DNA from: an uncultured Anaeromyxobacter sp. | GTDB taxonomy: Bacteria; Myxococcota; Myxococcia; Myxococcales; Anaeromyxobacteraceae | Length of the DNA: 64,000 nt | Assembly: GCA_903874275.1 (NCBI GenBank) | Contig: CAIQRS010000109.1 | Span: 1-64,000 of the forward strand | Direction: 5' to 3' | In this document: positions 29,299 through 40,695 of the stretch, one piece after another | Layout: each line of letters begins with the position of its first letter | Numbering within the stretch: the stretch's first letter is position 1 | Position numbers and translations under genes: made by a program | The notes under the pieces: model-generated | The model's database searches: none | Told to the model about the DNA's origin: nothing | The model's input: the letters and a program-made list of their open reading frames with translations, nothing else

Positions 29299-31570
29299 CC
29301 CGCTCCGGGGCGAGCCGCTCGAGCCAGGCGCGGCCGTCGACGGGGAGCCGGCCCAGGAGCGCCTGGGTGAGCCCCGCCTCCCGGAGCTCGGCGAAGCTGC
29401 GGCGTCCGGCGCAGGCCTCCCGGAGCGCGGCCGCCACGTCCTCCTCGCCGAGCGGGACGATCCCGCTCTCCGGACCGGCCCGGGCGGCGAAGGCGACGCG
29501 GGCGAGCAGCAGGTCCACCTCGCCCTCCTCGGCGAAGGTGCGCGCCCCGCGGGAGAGCGCCATCTCGGCGAGCAGTGCCGCCACCCGCTCCGGGTCGGGC
29601 GCCGGCTTGCGCGACTCCTCGAGGACCAGGTCGCGGTAGCGCATCCGTTCGAAGGCGTCCACCCGGCCGGCCTCGGCGTTCCAGGTGAGCTCCTCCTCCC
29701 AGCGCAGCCCGTCCGGGAAGAGCTCCAGGATCATCTCGGGCGTGGCCATCGAGGCGACGCGCACGAGCACCTGTCCACCGCGCCCGGAGCTCGGGGCCGG
29801 GCCTGGGCCGCGCCGATCGCGACGCTCGTCGGCGTCCACCGCCACGAGCAGCGGCGCGTCGCGCACCACGCTTCCCTCGTCGAGCCGGGCCGAGCCTCCC
29901 CCGGAGAGGACCACCTCGGGGCTGCCGGGAGCCCGACGCCGCGCCACCCGGTCCGGGTAGGCCGCCAGCGTGGCGAGGAGCAGCGCCTCCTCCGAGTCCT
30001 CGGCGGTGGCCGGCCGGCGCGCGGGGCCTCGCCCGAGGAGCTGCGCGACCTGTCTGCGGCTCCGCTCCACCGCCTGGACCGCACCCGGGGAGAGCCCGAG
30101 CGACCGGAGCCGGTCGGGGTCGAAGCGGGAGCGGGCCGCCTGCTCGAAGAGGTGGGCCGTCTCGAGCAGGTCGGAGGGGCCGGTGGGGGGAGTCCCGCGC
30201 CCCCGGTCCGGGGCACGCTCGCGCACGTCCCGCTCGGCCAGCAGCGCCGCCAGCAGCGCGCCGGCCGGCCCGGCCCCCCGGTCGTCGGCCTCCACCACCA
30301 GCCGCGCCAGGCGGGGGTGGAGCGGGAAGCGCAGGAGCCGGCGTCCACCCGGAGTGATGGCCCCTGCGGCATCGAGCGCGCCGAGGTCGAGGAGGAGTTG
30401 CCGGGCGGCGGCCGCGGAAGCGGCGGGGGGCGCGTCGAGCCAGCGGAGCTCCGGTCCGCCCATCGAGGCCACGGCCAGCAGCGTCTCGGAGAGGTCCTCC
30501 CGGAGGATCTCCGGGACGTCGAACTCGGGGCGGGTGTCGAAGTCGTGGCGGGTGTAGAGCCGGAGGCAGCGCCCAGGCGCGGTGCGCCCGGCGCGTCCGG
30601 CCCGCTGGGTGGCCGAGGCCCGCGACACGCGGCGGACCTCCAGGCGCGGCAGCCCCGACCAGGGGGAGTGGGAGGCCACGCGGGCCAGGCCCGAGTCGAT
30701 CACCGCGGTGACGCCGTCGATGGTGACCGAGCTCTCGGCCACGTTGGTGGAGAGGACCACCTTGCGGCGCGGACCCGGGCGGACGGCGCGGTCCTGCTCC
30801 TCCGGCGAGAGGTCGCCGTGGAGCGGCAGGACATCGAGCCCCAGGCGCGGCGCGAAGGAGGCGCAGGCCTGCGCGGCACGCCGGATCTCGGCCATCCCCG
30901 GGAGGAAGACCAGCAGGTCGCCCGCGGGGGTCTCGGTCACGACGCGCCGGACGGTGGACGCCACACGGTCCTCGAGACGATCGTCGCGGGCGGCGTCGGC
31001 GGGGGAGAGATGCTCGACGGCCACCTCGAAGAGACGTCCCTCGGAGCGGATCGACGGTGCGTCCAGGAAGCGGGCCACCGGCGCGGCGTCGAGCGTGGCC
31101 GACATGGCGACCAGCTTCAGATCGGGGCGCGTGGTCTCCTGGAGACGGCGCAGCAGCGCCAGCGCCAGGTCGCCCTGGAGGTGGCGTTCGTGGAACTCGT
31201 CGAGGACGACCACGCCCACGCCCGGCAGTCCGGGCTCGGAGACCAGCCGCCGGGTGAGCAGGCCCTCGGTGACGAAGCGCAGCCGGGTCCGTGGTCCGGC
31301 CACCTCCTCGAAGCGGACCTGCCAGCCCACCGTCTCGCCCGGGCGCTCCCCCAGTTCCTCTGCCACGCGCCGGGCCGCCATGCGGGCCGCCAGCCGCCGC
31401 GGCTCGAGGACCACCACCTCGCCGTCGCCGGCCAGGCCGGCCTGGAGCAGCGCCGGGGGGATTCGGGTGGTCTTGCCCGCGCCGGGCGGGGCCTCGACGA
31501 CGACCGACCGGCCCCGGCGCAGGGCGGCCACGACGTCGGGGAGGATGGCGTCGACGGGCAGGACGAGCAC
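28988..31570 (-). CDS. hrpB: ATP-dependent helicase HrpB
   Basis: EAPPGAGKTT, VVLDEFHERHLQGDLALALL, AMSATLDAAPVARFL, QRAGRAGRTAPGRCLRLY, C-terminal HrpB domain. Confidence 0.95.
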   Translation of the reverse strand: MLVLPVDAILPDVVAALRRGRSVVVEAPPGAGKTTRIPPALLQAGLAGDGEVVVLEPRRLAARMAARRVAEELGERPGETVGWQVRFEEVAGPRTRLRFVTEGLLTRRLVSEPGLPGVGVVVLDEFHERHLQGDLALALLRRLQETTRPDLKLVAMSATLDAAPVARFLDAPSIRSEGRLFEVAVEHLSPADAARDDRLEDRVASTVRRVVTETPAGDLLVFLPGMAEIRRAAQACASFAPRLGLDVLPLHGDLSPEEQDRAVRPGPRRKVVLSTNVAESSVTIDGVTAVIDSGLARVASHSPWSGLPRLEVRRVSRASATQRAGRAGRTAPGRCLRLYTRHDFDTRPEFDVPEILREDLSETLLAVASMGGPELRWLDAPPAASAAAARQLLLDLGALDAAGAITPGGRRLLRFPLHPRLARLVVEADDRGAGPAGALLAALLAERDVRERAPDRGRGTPPTGPSDLLETAHLFEQAARSRFDPDRLRSLGLSPGAVQAVERSRRQVAQLLGRGPARRPATAEDSEEALLLATLAAYPDRVARRRAPGSPEVVLSGGGSARLDEGSVVRDAPLLVAVDADERRDRRGPGPAPSSGRGGQVLVRVASMATPEMILELFPDGLRWEEELTWNAEAGRVDAFERMRYRDLVLEESRKPAPDPERVAALLAEMALSRGARTFAEEGEVDLLLARVAFAARAGPESGIVPLGEEDVAAALREACAGRRSFAELREAGLTQALLGRLPVDGRAWLERLAPERVTLGNGRGVKVNYESGDKPPWVESRLQDFFGSVRGPAVGAGRVPLVLHLLAPNMRAVQVTTDLAGFWERHYPALRRELMRRYPRHAWPEDPRTARPPEPRGRR

Positions 31571-31615
31571 GGCGCCGTCTTATCACGCCGCCCGCGGGGC
31601 ACCTCCGGCCGCGGC

Positions 31616-31835
31616 TCGCCTTCGTTCCGTCATCACGTCGGCCGCCGGGCGCCGGGTCGCCCCTCTCCGCGGGGCTGGTGCTCGAGGCGAGGGCGTGCGC
31701 GGCTCTCGTGGCGTCGGGTCACACCGGGCCAGAGCGTCGCCCGCTCCCGCCGCCCTCTGCGGAGGCGCCGCTCCGAGTGGCGCCCGCGCCGGCTGGGGAA
31801 GCCCGGGCCGAAGGCGACGCGGGCGTGCGTCCCTC
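31616..31835 (+). repeat. Interspersed intergenic repeat, copy A1
   Basis: Shares CGCCTTCGTTCC...GCCGCCGGGCGCCGG...GTCGGGTCACACCGGGCCAGAGCGTCGCC...CGCCCGCGCCGGCTGGGGAAGCCCGGGCCGAAGGCGACGCGGGCGTGC with copies B1 and B2. Confidence 0.85.
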
Positions 31836-31920
31836 GTGGGGGCCTGCGAGCGGCGTGGCCCGCCCCCGTCTCCGAGTGGCGGGCCTCGTCGCGAGACCCG
31901 CCTTTCCGCCAGGCGGGACG

Positions 31921-32030
31921 GGTGGCCTCGGCGCGGGGTGCCTCCGCAGCGGGCGCCGAACCGGCGTCGCTCGGGCCACGGTGTTTGCGGCGCCATCCGG
32001 CCGGATGCACCCTCCCCGCGAGGACCAGCA
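31921..32030 (-). repeat. Degenerate inverted copy A2 of the same repeat
   Basis: CCTCCGCAGCGGGCGCCGAACCGGCGTCGCTCGGGCCACGGTGTTTGCGGCGCCATC aligns to B2 CTTCGCAGCGGGCGCCGGGACCCGGCGATGCTCTGGCCCGGTGTGACCCGGCGCCACG with substitutions and small indels. Confidence 0.55.
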
Positions 32031-32098
32031 CCCCCAGCGACGACCGGCCACCCGGACCCCGCCGGCACCGCGAAACGGCCCCGCGACAAGGCCCGGCG

Positions 32099-34369
<2,271 letters not shown>

Positions 34370-34380
34370 CGACGCTCCTG

Positions 34381-34704
34381 CTACTCGGGTTCGACCGTAC
34401 AGAGGAGGGGATACTCGGCCTCGCGCGCCAGTTCCATGACCTTTGTCGCCTTGGTCTCGGCGATCTCGTAGGGGAAGACCCCGGCCACGCCCACGCCGCG
34501 ATGGTGGATGGAGAGCATGATCTTCATGGCCACCGGGGAGGGGTGGCAAAAGACGACCTCGAGCACGTGCACGACGAATTCCATGGTCGTGTAGTCGTCG
34601 TTGTGCAACAGCACTTTGTACAGGGGGGGCGGACGCGTCTTCGGCTCCGACCGGGTCCGGGTGACGGTGTCTGTGTCCCCTCCCGGGCTGCCCCGCTCTG
34701 GCAT
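34381..34704 (-). CDS. clpS: ATP-dependent Clp protease adaptor ClpS
   Basis: PPPLYKVLLHNDDYTTMEFVVHVLEVVF ... MLSIHHRGVGVAGVFPYEIAETKA. Confidence 0.96.
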   Translation of the reverse strand: MPERGSPGGDTDTVTRTRSEPKTRPPPLYKVLLHNDDYTTMEFVVHVLEVVFCHPSPVAMKIMLSIHHRGVGVAGVFPYEIAETKATKVMELAREAEYPLLCTVEPE

Positions 34705-34764
34705 CCGGTTATCTTAACGCCCGGGACGGGCGGTGCCGCGCCCAGGCGGGCCGGTGGAGGTGGA

Positions 34765-35631
34765 ATGGAGCGGTTGCTGGACGGCCGGGTGGCGCTCGTC
34801 ACCGGCGCGACGAGCGGGATCGGGCGGGTGACCGCCAGGGAATTCGCCCGGATGGGGGCGCAAACCCTGATCGTCGCCCGCGATCCGGGCAGGGGCCAGG
34901 CCGCGGCCCGGGAGATCCGGGAGGCCACCGGCGCCGCCGTCGAGGTCCTGGTCGCCGACCTCTCGTCCCGGGAGGAGGTTCGCCGCCTGGCCCGCGAGGT
35001 CAACGACCGGACCGGGCGGCTCGACCTGCTCGTCAACAACGCCGGCGCCATCTTCGCCGAGCGGAGGATCTCGGCCGACGGGGTGGAGATGACGCTGGCG
35101 CTGAACCACCTGGCCTACTTCCAGCTCACCCTCGAGCTCCTGCCGCTCCTCCGGGAGGCGCCCGGGGCACGGGTCGTGAACGTCTCCTCGATGGCGCACG
35201 AGAGCGGGTCGATCGACTTCGACGACCTCCAGGGGGAGCGGCGTTACGGGATGTGGAAGGCCTACGCCCAGTCGAAGCTGGCCAACGTCCTCTTCACCCG
35301 GGAGCTGGCCCGGCGCCTCTCCGGGAGCCAGATCACCGCGAACGCCCTCCACCCCGGCGCGGTCGCCAGCGGGTTCGGGCGGAACCACCCCGGCTTCTTC
35401 GGCAAGCTCGTCGCCATCGGCGCACCGTTCCTGGCCTCGCCGGAGAGGGGCGCCCGGACCACCATCCACGTCGCCACCTCGCCAGCGCTGCGCGGCGTCA
35501 GCGGCAGGTACTTCTCCTCCCGAAGGGAGAAGGCTCCCTCCCGGGCCGCGCGCGACGGCGACACCGCGCTCCGCCTGTGGCAGATCTCCGAAGCCATGAC
35601 CCAGCCAGCCACGAGGCTCCCCACGCCATGA
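34765..35631 (+). CDS. Short-chain dehydrogenase/reductase (retinol-dehydrogenase-like)
   Basis: ALVTGATSGIGRVTA, LLVNNAGAIF, YAQSKLANVLFTRELA. Confidence 0.93.
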   Translation: MERLLDGRVALVTGATSGIGRVTAREFARMGAQTLIVARDPGRGQAAAREIREATGAAVEVLVADLSSREEVRRLAREVNDRTGRLDLLVNNAGAIFAERRISADGVEMTLALNHLAYFQLTLELLPLLREAPGARVVNVSSMAHESGSIDFDDLQGERRYGMWKAYAQSKLANVLFTRELARRLSGSQITANALHPGAVASGFGRNHPGFFGKLVAIGAPFLASPERGARTTIHVATSPALRGVSGRYFSSRREKAPSRAARDGDTALRLWQISEAMTQPATRLPTP

Positions 35632-37592
35632 AGATCCTCTCCCTCGCCATCGCGCTCCTGGCTGCCCAGGCTCCGGCCCCCGCCCCGACCGCGACGACGA
35701 CCGCGGCGCCGACCGGCATCCCGGGCATGGCCGCCGTCTCCGGCCGCCCCAATCTCCTTCAGACCGGCGTCGCCCCGGTCCCGGAGCGGCTCTGGCAGCG
35801 GGCCGAGCAGCTTCTCGAGGCCCGGTCGGCCCGGCTGCTCGACGTCTCGTCGAGCGGCGAGTCCATCCTCGTCACCACCCGCTTCGGCCAGACCATGCAG
35901 CTGCACGTGGTGGATCGGGCCATGGGCGCGCGCACCCAGATCACGTTCGGCAAGGAGCCGGTGACCTCCGGCGCCTTCCAGCCCGGCGACCCGATGGTCG
36001 TCTACTTCCGGCGGGACGTGGGCGGTTCGGAGAACTGGCAGGTCTACCGGCTCGACAGGCGCACCGGCCGGACCGACCTGCTCACCGACGGCAAGAGCCG
36101 GCACGACGCGCTCGTCCTCTCCCCCGACGGACGCCGCCTGGCCTACGACGGCACCGGCCGAAACGGCAAGGACACCGACGTCTACGTGGCCGAGACGGCC
36201 CGTCCTGGCGAGGCCCGGCGCGTCTTCGAGGCCGAGGGGACCTGGCAGCCGCTCGACTTCTCCCGTGATGGCGCGCAGCTCCTGGTCCGGCGCTACCGCT
36301 CCATCGCCGATTCCGACCTGTTCCTGGTGGACGTGGCCAGCGGGGCCCGGCGCGCGCTCACCCCCTCCTCGGGGAAGGGCTCGGTGGGAGCGGCCCGCTT
36401 CTCCGCCGACGGAAAGTCGGTCTACCTGGTCACCGACCGGCAGGGCGACTTCAGCGAGCTCGGCCGGATCGACCTCTCCGACCCGGCTGGCACGCTCCGG
36501 CCGCTCACCCGCACCCTGCGCTGGAACGTCGAGGGGCTCGCCGTGGCGAAGGACGGGTCCCGCGTTGCGCTCACGGTGAACGCCGACGGGGCCAGCCGGC
36601 TCTACTTCCTCGAGCCGCGCAGCGGGAAGGTCACCTCCGCCGAGCTCCCCCAGGGCGTGGCCGGCGGCCTCACGTTCCCGGCCACGAAGCCCGGCACGCT
36701 CTTCCTGGGGCTCACCACGCCGCGCTCGCCGGGCGACGTCTGGCAGGCCAGCCCGGGCAAGAAGGGGCTGGTGCGCTGGACCTGGTCGGAGATGGGCGGG
36801 ATCGACCCGTCCACGCTCGCCGAGCCCACGCTGGTGCGCTACCCGGCCAAGGACGGGAGCTCCATCCCCGCCTGGCTCTACCTCCCGCCGGGGCAGGGGA
36901 AGCGTCCGGTCGTCGTCTCCTGGCACGGCGGGCCCGAGGGGCAGGAGCGCCCCACCTTCATGCCCATCGCGCAGCTGCTCGTGCAGGGGGGCGTGGCCGT
37001 TCTCATCCCCAACGTCCGCGGCTCCGACGGCTACGGCAAGGCGTACCTGGCCATGGACGACGGAGTGAAGCGGGAGGAGGCGCTCGGCGACATCGGGGCC
37101 ACACTCGACTGGATCGCCACACGTCCGGAGCTCGACGCCACCCGCGTCGGGGTGCTCGGCGGGTCGTACGGAGGGTACATGGTGCTGGCGACGGCCGCGT
37201 TCTTCCCGTCGCGGATCCGCTCGGCCGTGGACGTGGTCGGCATCTCCAGCATCCCCACTTTCCTCGAGTCCACCGCACCGTACCGCCGGGACCTGCGCCG
37301 CGCCGAGTACGGTGACGAGCGCGACCCCGCCGTCCGTGCGGTGCAGGAGCGGATCTCGCCGCTCAACAAGGTCGGGGACATCACCGCCGCGCTCTACGTC
37401 ATCCAGGGGAAGAACGACCCGCGGGTGCCGCAGAGCGAGGCCGAGCAGATCGTGGCCGCCGTGCAGGCGAAGGGCAAGGAGGCCTGGTACCTGCTGGCGC
37501 TCGACGAGGGGCACGGATTCCAGAAGAAGGAGAACCGCGACTACCTCATCGTGACCACCGTGGCGTTCCTCGAGAGGACGCTGGCCCAGTAG
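35628..37592 (+). CDS. S9 family peptidase (prolyl oligopeptidase/acylaminoacyl peptidase-like), secreted
   Basis: Signal peptide, beta-propeller, catalytic GGSYGGYM, DEGHGF; ATGA overlap with the SDR gene. Confidence 0.92.
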   Translation: MKILSLAIALLAAQAPAPAPTATTTAAPTGIPGMAAVSGRPNLLQTGVAPVPERLWQRAEQLLEARSARLLDVSSSGESILVTTRFGQTMQLHVVDRAMGARTQITFGKEPVTSGAFQPGDPMVVYFRRDVGGSENWQVYRLDRRTGRTDLLTDGKSRHDALVLSPDGRRLAYDGTGRNGKDTDVYVAETARPGEARRVFEAEGTWQPLDFSRDGAQLLVRRYRSIADSDLFLVDVASGARRALTPSSGKGSVGAARFSADGKSVYLVTDRQGDFSELGRIDLSDPAGTLRPLTRTLRWNVEGLAVAKDGSRVALTVNADGASRLYFLEPRSGKVTSAELPQGVAGGLTFPATKPGTLFLGLTTPRSPGDVWQASPGKKGLVRWTWSEMGGIDPSTLAEPTLVRYPAKDGSSIPAWLYLPPGQGKRPVVVSWHGGPEGQERPTFMPIAQLLVQGGVAVLIPNVRGSDGYGKAYLAMDDGVKREEALGDIGATLDWIATRPELDATRVGVLGGSYGGYMVLATAAFFPSRIRSAVDVVGISSIPTFLESTAPYRRDLRRAEYGDERDPAVRAVQERISPLNKVGDITAALYVIQGKNDPRVPQSEAEQIVAAVQAKGKEAWYLLALDEGHGFQKKENRDYLIVTTVAFLERTLAQ

Positions 37593-37815
37593 GATCGCCT
37601 TCGTTCCAGCAGGACGTCTGCCGCCGGGCGCCGGGACGCCCCTCTCCGCGGCGCGGGTCCTCAGGGTGGTTGTACACTTTGGGTGAATGGCGCCGGGTCA
37701 CGCCGGGCCAGAGCATCGCCTGTCCCCGGCGCCCCTTGCGGAGGCGCCGCTATGAGGGACGCCCGCGCCGGCTGGGGAAGCCCGGGCCGAAGGCGACCCG
37801 GGCGTGCTTGCTTCG
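37593..37815 (+). repeat. Interspersed intergenic repeat, copy B1
   Basis: Same order of blocks as A1; core GCCGGGTCACGCCGGGCCAGAGCATCGCC at 37692-37720. Confidence 0.85.
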
Positions 37816-37975
37816 AGGCAACCTGCGGGTGGTCACGCGCGGTCGGTGAGTCGCGGTTCTCCTTCTCGTGGGCACGAAGGCAGGGACAAAGGCGGGGACG
37901 AGGGGAGGGCGGATGGCATCGCTGCCGCGGCACTCGTGGCGACGCCACTCGCAGTGCACCACGAGGCGCGCTGTT

Positions 37976-38183
37976 CGCGTCGCCTTAGGCCCGGGCCGTC
38001 TCAGCCGGCGCGGGCGTCCCTCGAAGCGAAGCCTTCGCAGCGGGCGCCGGGACCCGGCGATGCTCTGGCCCGGTGTGACCCGGCGCCACGAGAGCCGCGA
38101 ACGCCGGCTCCGCGAGGACAGCGGAGCGGAGAGGGACGTCCCGGCGCCCGGCGGTAGACGCTCTCCCGGAACGAAGGCGATCC
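37976..38183 (-). repeat. Interspersed intergenic repeat, copy B2 (inverted relative to B1)
   Basis: Reverse complement begins GGATCGCCTTCGTTCC and contains GCCGGGTCACACCGGGCCAGAGCATCGCC (38057-38085), 1 mismatch to B1 core. Confidence 0.85.
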
Positions 38184-38222
38184 GCCCCCCCAGCAACCCC
38201 GGGGCTTGAACGCGGCAGGCCG

Positions 38223-38924
38223 TCAGCCCCCGACGCCCGCTGCCTCGATGCGCCACGGCCCCCGCGTCCCCGCCGTCGCCATCGCATTCCGGAGCCTCGC
38301 CAGGAACTCCGCCCGCGGGATCTCCCGTGCCCCGAATCGCCGCAGGTGATCGGTGTCCACCTGACAGTCCACGAGCTCGATGCCGCGCCCCCGCATCCAG
38401 CCGACGGCCGTCGCGAAGGCCGCCTTGGACGCGTCGGGCCGGTCTGCGTACATCGACTCGCCGAAGAAGGCGGCCCCGAGCGACACGCCGTAGAGCCCTC
38501 CGGCGAGCCCGTCGTCGTCCCAGGCCTCGAAGGAGTGGGCGTGGCCGAGCGCGTGGAGCCGCTCGTAGGCGGCCACCATCTCGGCGGTGATCCAGGTGCC
38601 GTCCTGGTCCGGGCGGTCCATCTCCGCGCAGCGCCGGATCACCTGGCCGAATGCGGTGTCGGAGCGGATCCGGTAGTGGCCGGTGCGAATGGTCCGCTGC
38701 AGGGAACGCGGGACGTGAAGAGCCTCCGGCAGGAGCACCATGCGCGGCTCGGGAGACCACCAGAGGATGGGTGTGTCGTCCGAGTACCAGGGGAAGATCC
38801 CCTCGGAGTAGGCGCGAAGCAGCCGCTCCGGCGACAGGTCGCCGCCCACGGCGAGCAGGCCGTCCGGCTCGGCCAGCTCCGGGTCGGGGAAGATCGGCTC
38901 GCGGGGGAGGCGGAAGACGGCCAC
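38223..38924 (-). CDS. aat: Leucyl/phenylalanyl-tRNA--protein transferase
   Basis: FPDPELAEPDGLLAVGGDLSPERLLRAYSEGIFPWY, ILWWSPEPRMVL, GESMYADRPDASKAAF. Confidence 0.97.
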   Translation of the reverse strand: MAVFRLPREPIFPDPELAEPDGLLAVGGDLSPERLLRAYSEGIFPWYSDDTPILWWSPEPRMVLLPEALHVPRSLQRTIRTGHYRIRSDTAFGQVIRRCAEMDRPDQDGTWITAEMVAAYERLHALGHAHSFEAWDDDGLAGGLYGVSLGAAFFGESMYADRPDASKAAFATAVGWMRGRGIELVDCQVDTDHLRRFGAREIPRAEFLARLRNAMATAGTRGPWRIEAAGVGG

Positions 38925-38934
38925 GTCCGGAGCG

Positions 38935-39774
38935 CTACCCTGCCCGGGCGAGGAACTGCCGCAGCGCGCGCCGCACCTCGACCTGCACCGGCGCGGGGAC
39001 CTCGGGAAGCGGCGTGCGCGCGCAGGACGCGAGCGTTTGCTGGAGCGTCGCGCAGCGCTCCGTGCAGCGCGGGCAGCCCGCCAGGTGGCGCTCCATCTGC
39101 TCGCAGACCGGGGCCGAGATCTCCCCCTCCAGGTGGCGCGAGAAGAGGGTGACCACCTCCGGGCAGGCTTCCGAGATCGGGGAGGTGGGCTCGGTGGAGA
39201 GGAACGGCGCCACCTGCTCGCGCACCGCGAGGCGCGCGCGGTGGAGGCGGCTCTTCACCGCCTCCACGCTGGCCCCCACCGCCTCGGCCACCTCCGCCGC
39301 GGAGAGCCCCTCCACGTCGCGGAGCAGGAGGACCTCCCGGTACATGGGGTCGAGCGAGGCGATGGCCCGCTCCAGCGCCCCCTCCACCTGCTTGCCGGAG
39401 AGGGCCTCGTCGGGGGCGCGCCCCGGGTCGGCGATCTCGCGCACCTCGTGTCCCGTCCCGTCGGCGTCGAGCGACTCCTCGTGCTCGGGAGCGAACTTGG
39501 AACGGCGCCGCTGCTTGATGCAGAAGCTCCGGGCGATGGCGTAGAGCCAGGTGGACGGGGAGGAGGCGCCCCGGAAGTCTTTCACCGTCCGTGCAGCGGC
39601 GATGAGGGTCTCCTGGAGGACGTCCTTGGCGGCCTCTGGATCGCGGCACATCTTCAGGCCGAAGCGGTAGACGCGCCGCTCGTGCCGCTCGAGCAGTCGC
39701 TCCAGCGACGCCCGGTCGCCGTCACGGGCTCCCTCGACGAGTTGCTCGTCTGTCTGGGGATCGCGCTCGGTCAC
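38935..39774 (-). CDS. ECF RNA polymerase sigma factor with C-terminal zinc-finger anti-sigma-like domain
   Basis: Sigma-70 region 2 (CRDPEAAKDVLQETLIAAARTVKDFRGASSPSTWLYAIARSFCIKQRR) and region 4 (MYREVLLLRDVEGLSAAEVAEAVGASVEAVKSRLHRAR), then CPEVVTLFSRHLEGEISAPVCEQMERHLAGCPRC (HxxxC.. CxxC). GTG at 39774 is the likely start. Confidence 0.88.
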   Translation of the reverse strand: MTERDPQTDEQLVEGARDGDRASLERLLERHERRVYRFGLKMCRDPEAAKDVLQETLIAAARTVKDFRGASSPSTWLYAIARSFCIKQRRRSKFAPEHEESLDADGTGHEVREIADPGRAPDEALSGKQVEGALERAIASLDPMYREVLLLRDVEGLSAAEVAEAVGASVEAVKSRLHRARLAVREQVAPFLSTEPTSPISEACPEVVTLFSRHLEGEISAPVCEQMERHLAGCPRCTERCATLQQTLASCARTPLPEVPAPVQVEVRRALRQFLARAG

Positions 39775-39838
39775 GAGGGTGGAATCAATAGGGCAGGGGG
39801 TTCGAACCGACAAGGAGAAGCCGACCTCACCCCGATCT

Positions 39839-39852
39839 CCAGCGATCGCTGG
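39839..39852. promoter_or_regulatory. 14-bp perfect palindrome CCAGCGATCGCTGG, candidate operator
   Basis: Read directly in the sigma/ACIII divergent intergenic region. Confidence 0.45.
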
Positions 39853-39890
39853 GGGTTTATTCCGACCCAGCCCCATCTGGGACGTCCATC

Positions 39891-39906
39891 ACACCCAAAA
39901 GGGTGT
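39891..39906. promoter_or_regulatory. Inverted repeat ACACCC-AAAA-GGGTGT, candidate operator
   Basis: Perfect 6-bp arms; half-site AAAAGGGTG recurs at 39930-39938, 33 bp downstream. Confidence 0.5.
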
Positions 39907-39917
39907 TTCAAAGTGTT

Positions 39918-39931
39918 TTGACTCATATCAA
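39918..39931 (+). promoter_or_regulatory. FNR/CRP-family-like box TTGAC-TCAT-ATCAA
   Basis: 9/10 match to TTGAT-N4-ATCAA; about 105 bp upstream of actA. Confidence 0.5.
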
Positions 39932-40035
39932 AAGGGTGCCTTCCGATAGTAGACCGGACGACTCGACGAACTGTCCCACCCCCGCCGAAGTGACGACGAG
40001 ATGACCGCTCACGCTCCAGGGAGGCCCGTGCCGGA

Positions 40036-40695
40036 ATGAGCGCACTCTTCAAGCCTTCCGCGAACTTCATCGCCCGATTCTCGCTCGTCGCCGTTGCCTC
40101 CGTTCTCGGCGGGGGCCTCCTCGGACTGTGGGGCTACTTCCGGACGCCCTACGCCCAGGGGTTGCAGGAGGAGATCGTCCAGCCGGTGCTCTTCGACCAC
40201 CGGCACCACGTCGTGGACGACCTCATCGACTGCCGGTACTGCCACTTCAACGTGGAGCGTGGCGCCTCGGCCGGGGTGCCCTCCACCGAGATGTGCCTCA
40301 ACTGCCACTCCCAGATCTGGAACAAGAGCCCGAAGCTCGAGCCGGTGCGCCGCAGCTACTTCACCGGCGCCCCCATCGAGTGGAACCGGGTCCACCAGCT
40401 CCCCGACTTCACCTACTTCAACCACTCGATCCACGTGGGCAAGGGGATCGGCTGCGCCACCTGCCACGGGCGCGTGGACGAGATGGCGGCCATCACCAAG
40501 GTGGCCTCGCTGCAGATGAGCTGGTGCCTGGCGTGCCACCGCAACCCGGCGCCCAACCTGCGCCCGAAGGACCAGATCACCAGCATGACCTGGCAGCCCC
40601 CCGCCGACCCGGCCGCGGCCCAGCTGCTCGCCAGCGATCTCATGAAGTCCTACGACGTCAACTCCCGCGTGAGCTGCACGACATGCCACCGATGA
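40036..40695 (+). CDS. actA: Alternative complex III pentaheme cytochrome c subunit ActA
   Basis: Five CxxCH motifs (CRYCH, CLNCH, CATCH, CLACH, CTTCH), N-terminal TM anchor, first gene of act operon. Confidence 0.93.
   Translation: MSALFKPSANFIARFSLVAVASVLGGGLLGLWGYFRTPYAQGLQEEIVQPVLFDHRHHVVDDLIDCRYCHFNVERGASAGVPSTEMCLNCHSQIWNKSPKLEPVRRSYFTGAPIEWNRVHQLPDFTYFNHSIHVGKGIGCATCHGRVDEMAAITKVASLQMSWCLACHRNPAPNLRPKDQITSMTWQPPADPAAAQLLASDLMKSYDVNSRVSCTTCHR

Noticed and set aside
37683-38209. Small ORFs (for example RASPVPGAPCGGAAMRDARAGWGSPGRRRPGR; MLWPGVTRRHESRERRLRED) resembling frames at 31.6-32.0 kb
   Set aside because: Similarity is real but occurs in several frames and both strands, without consistent starts or stops; explained by the DNA repeat rather than a conserved protein.
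39839-39852. GCGATCGC core as a HIP1-type highly iterated palindrome
   Set aside because: Only noted once; HIP1 is a cyanobacterial phenomenon and there is no evidence of iteration here. Retained only as a candidate operator.
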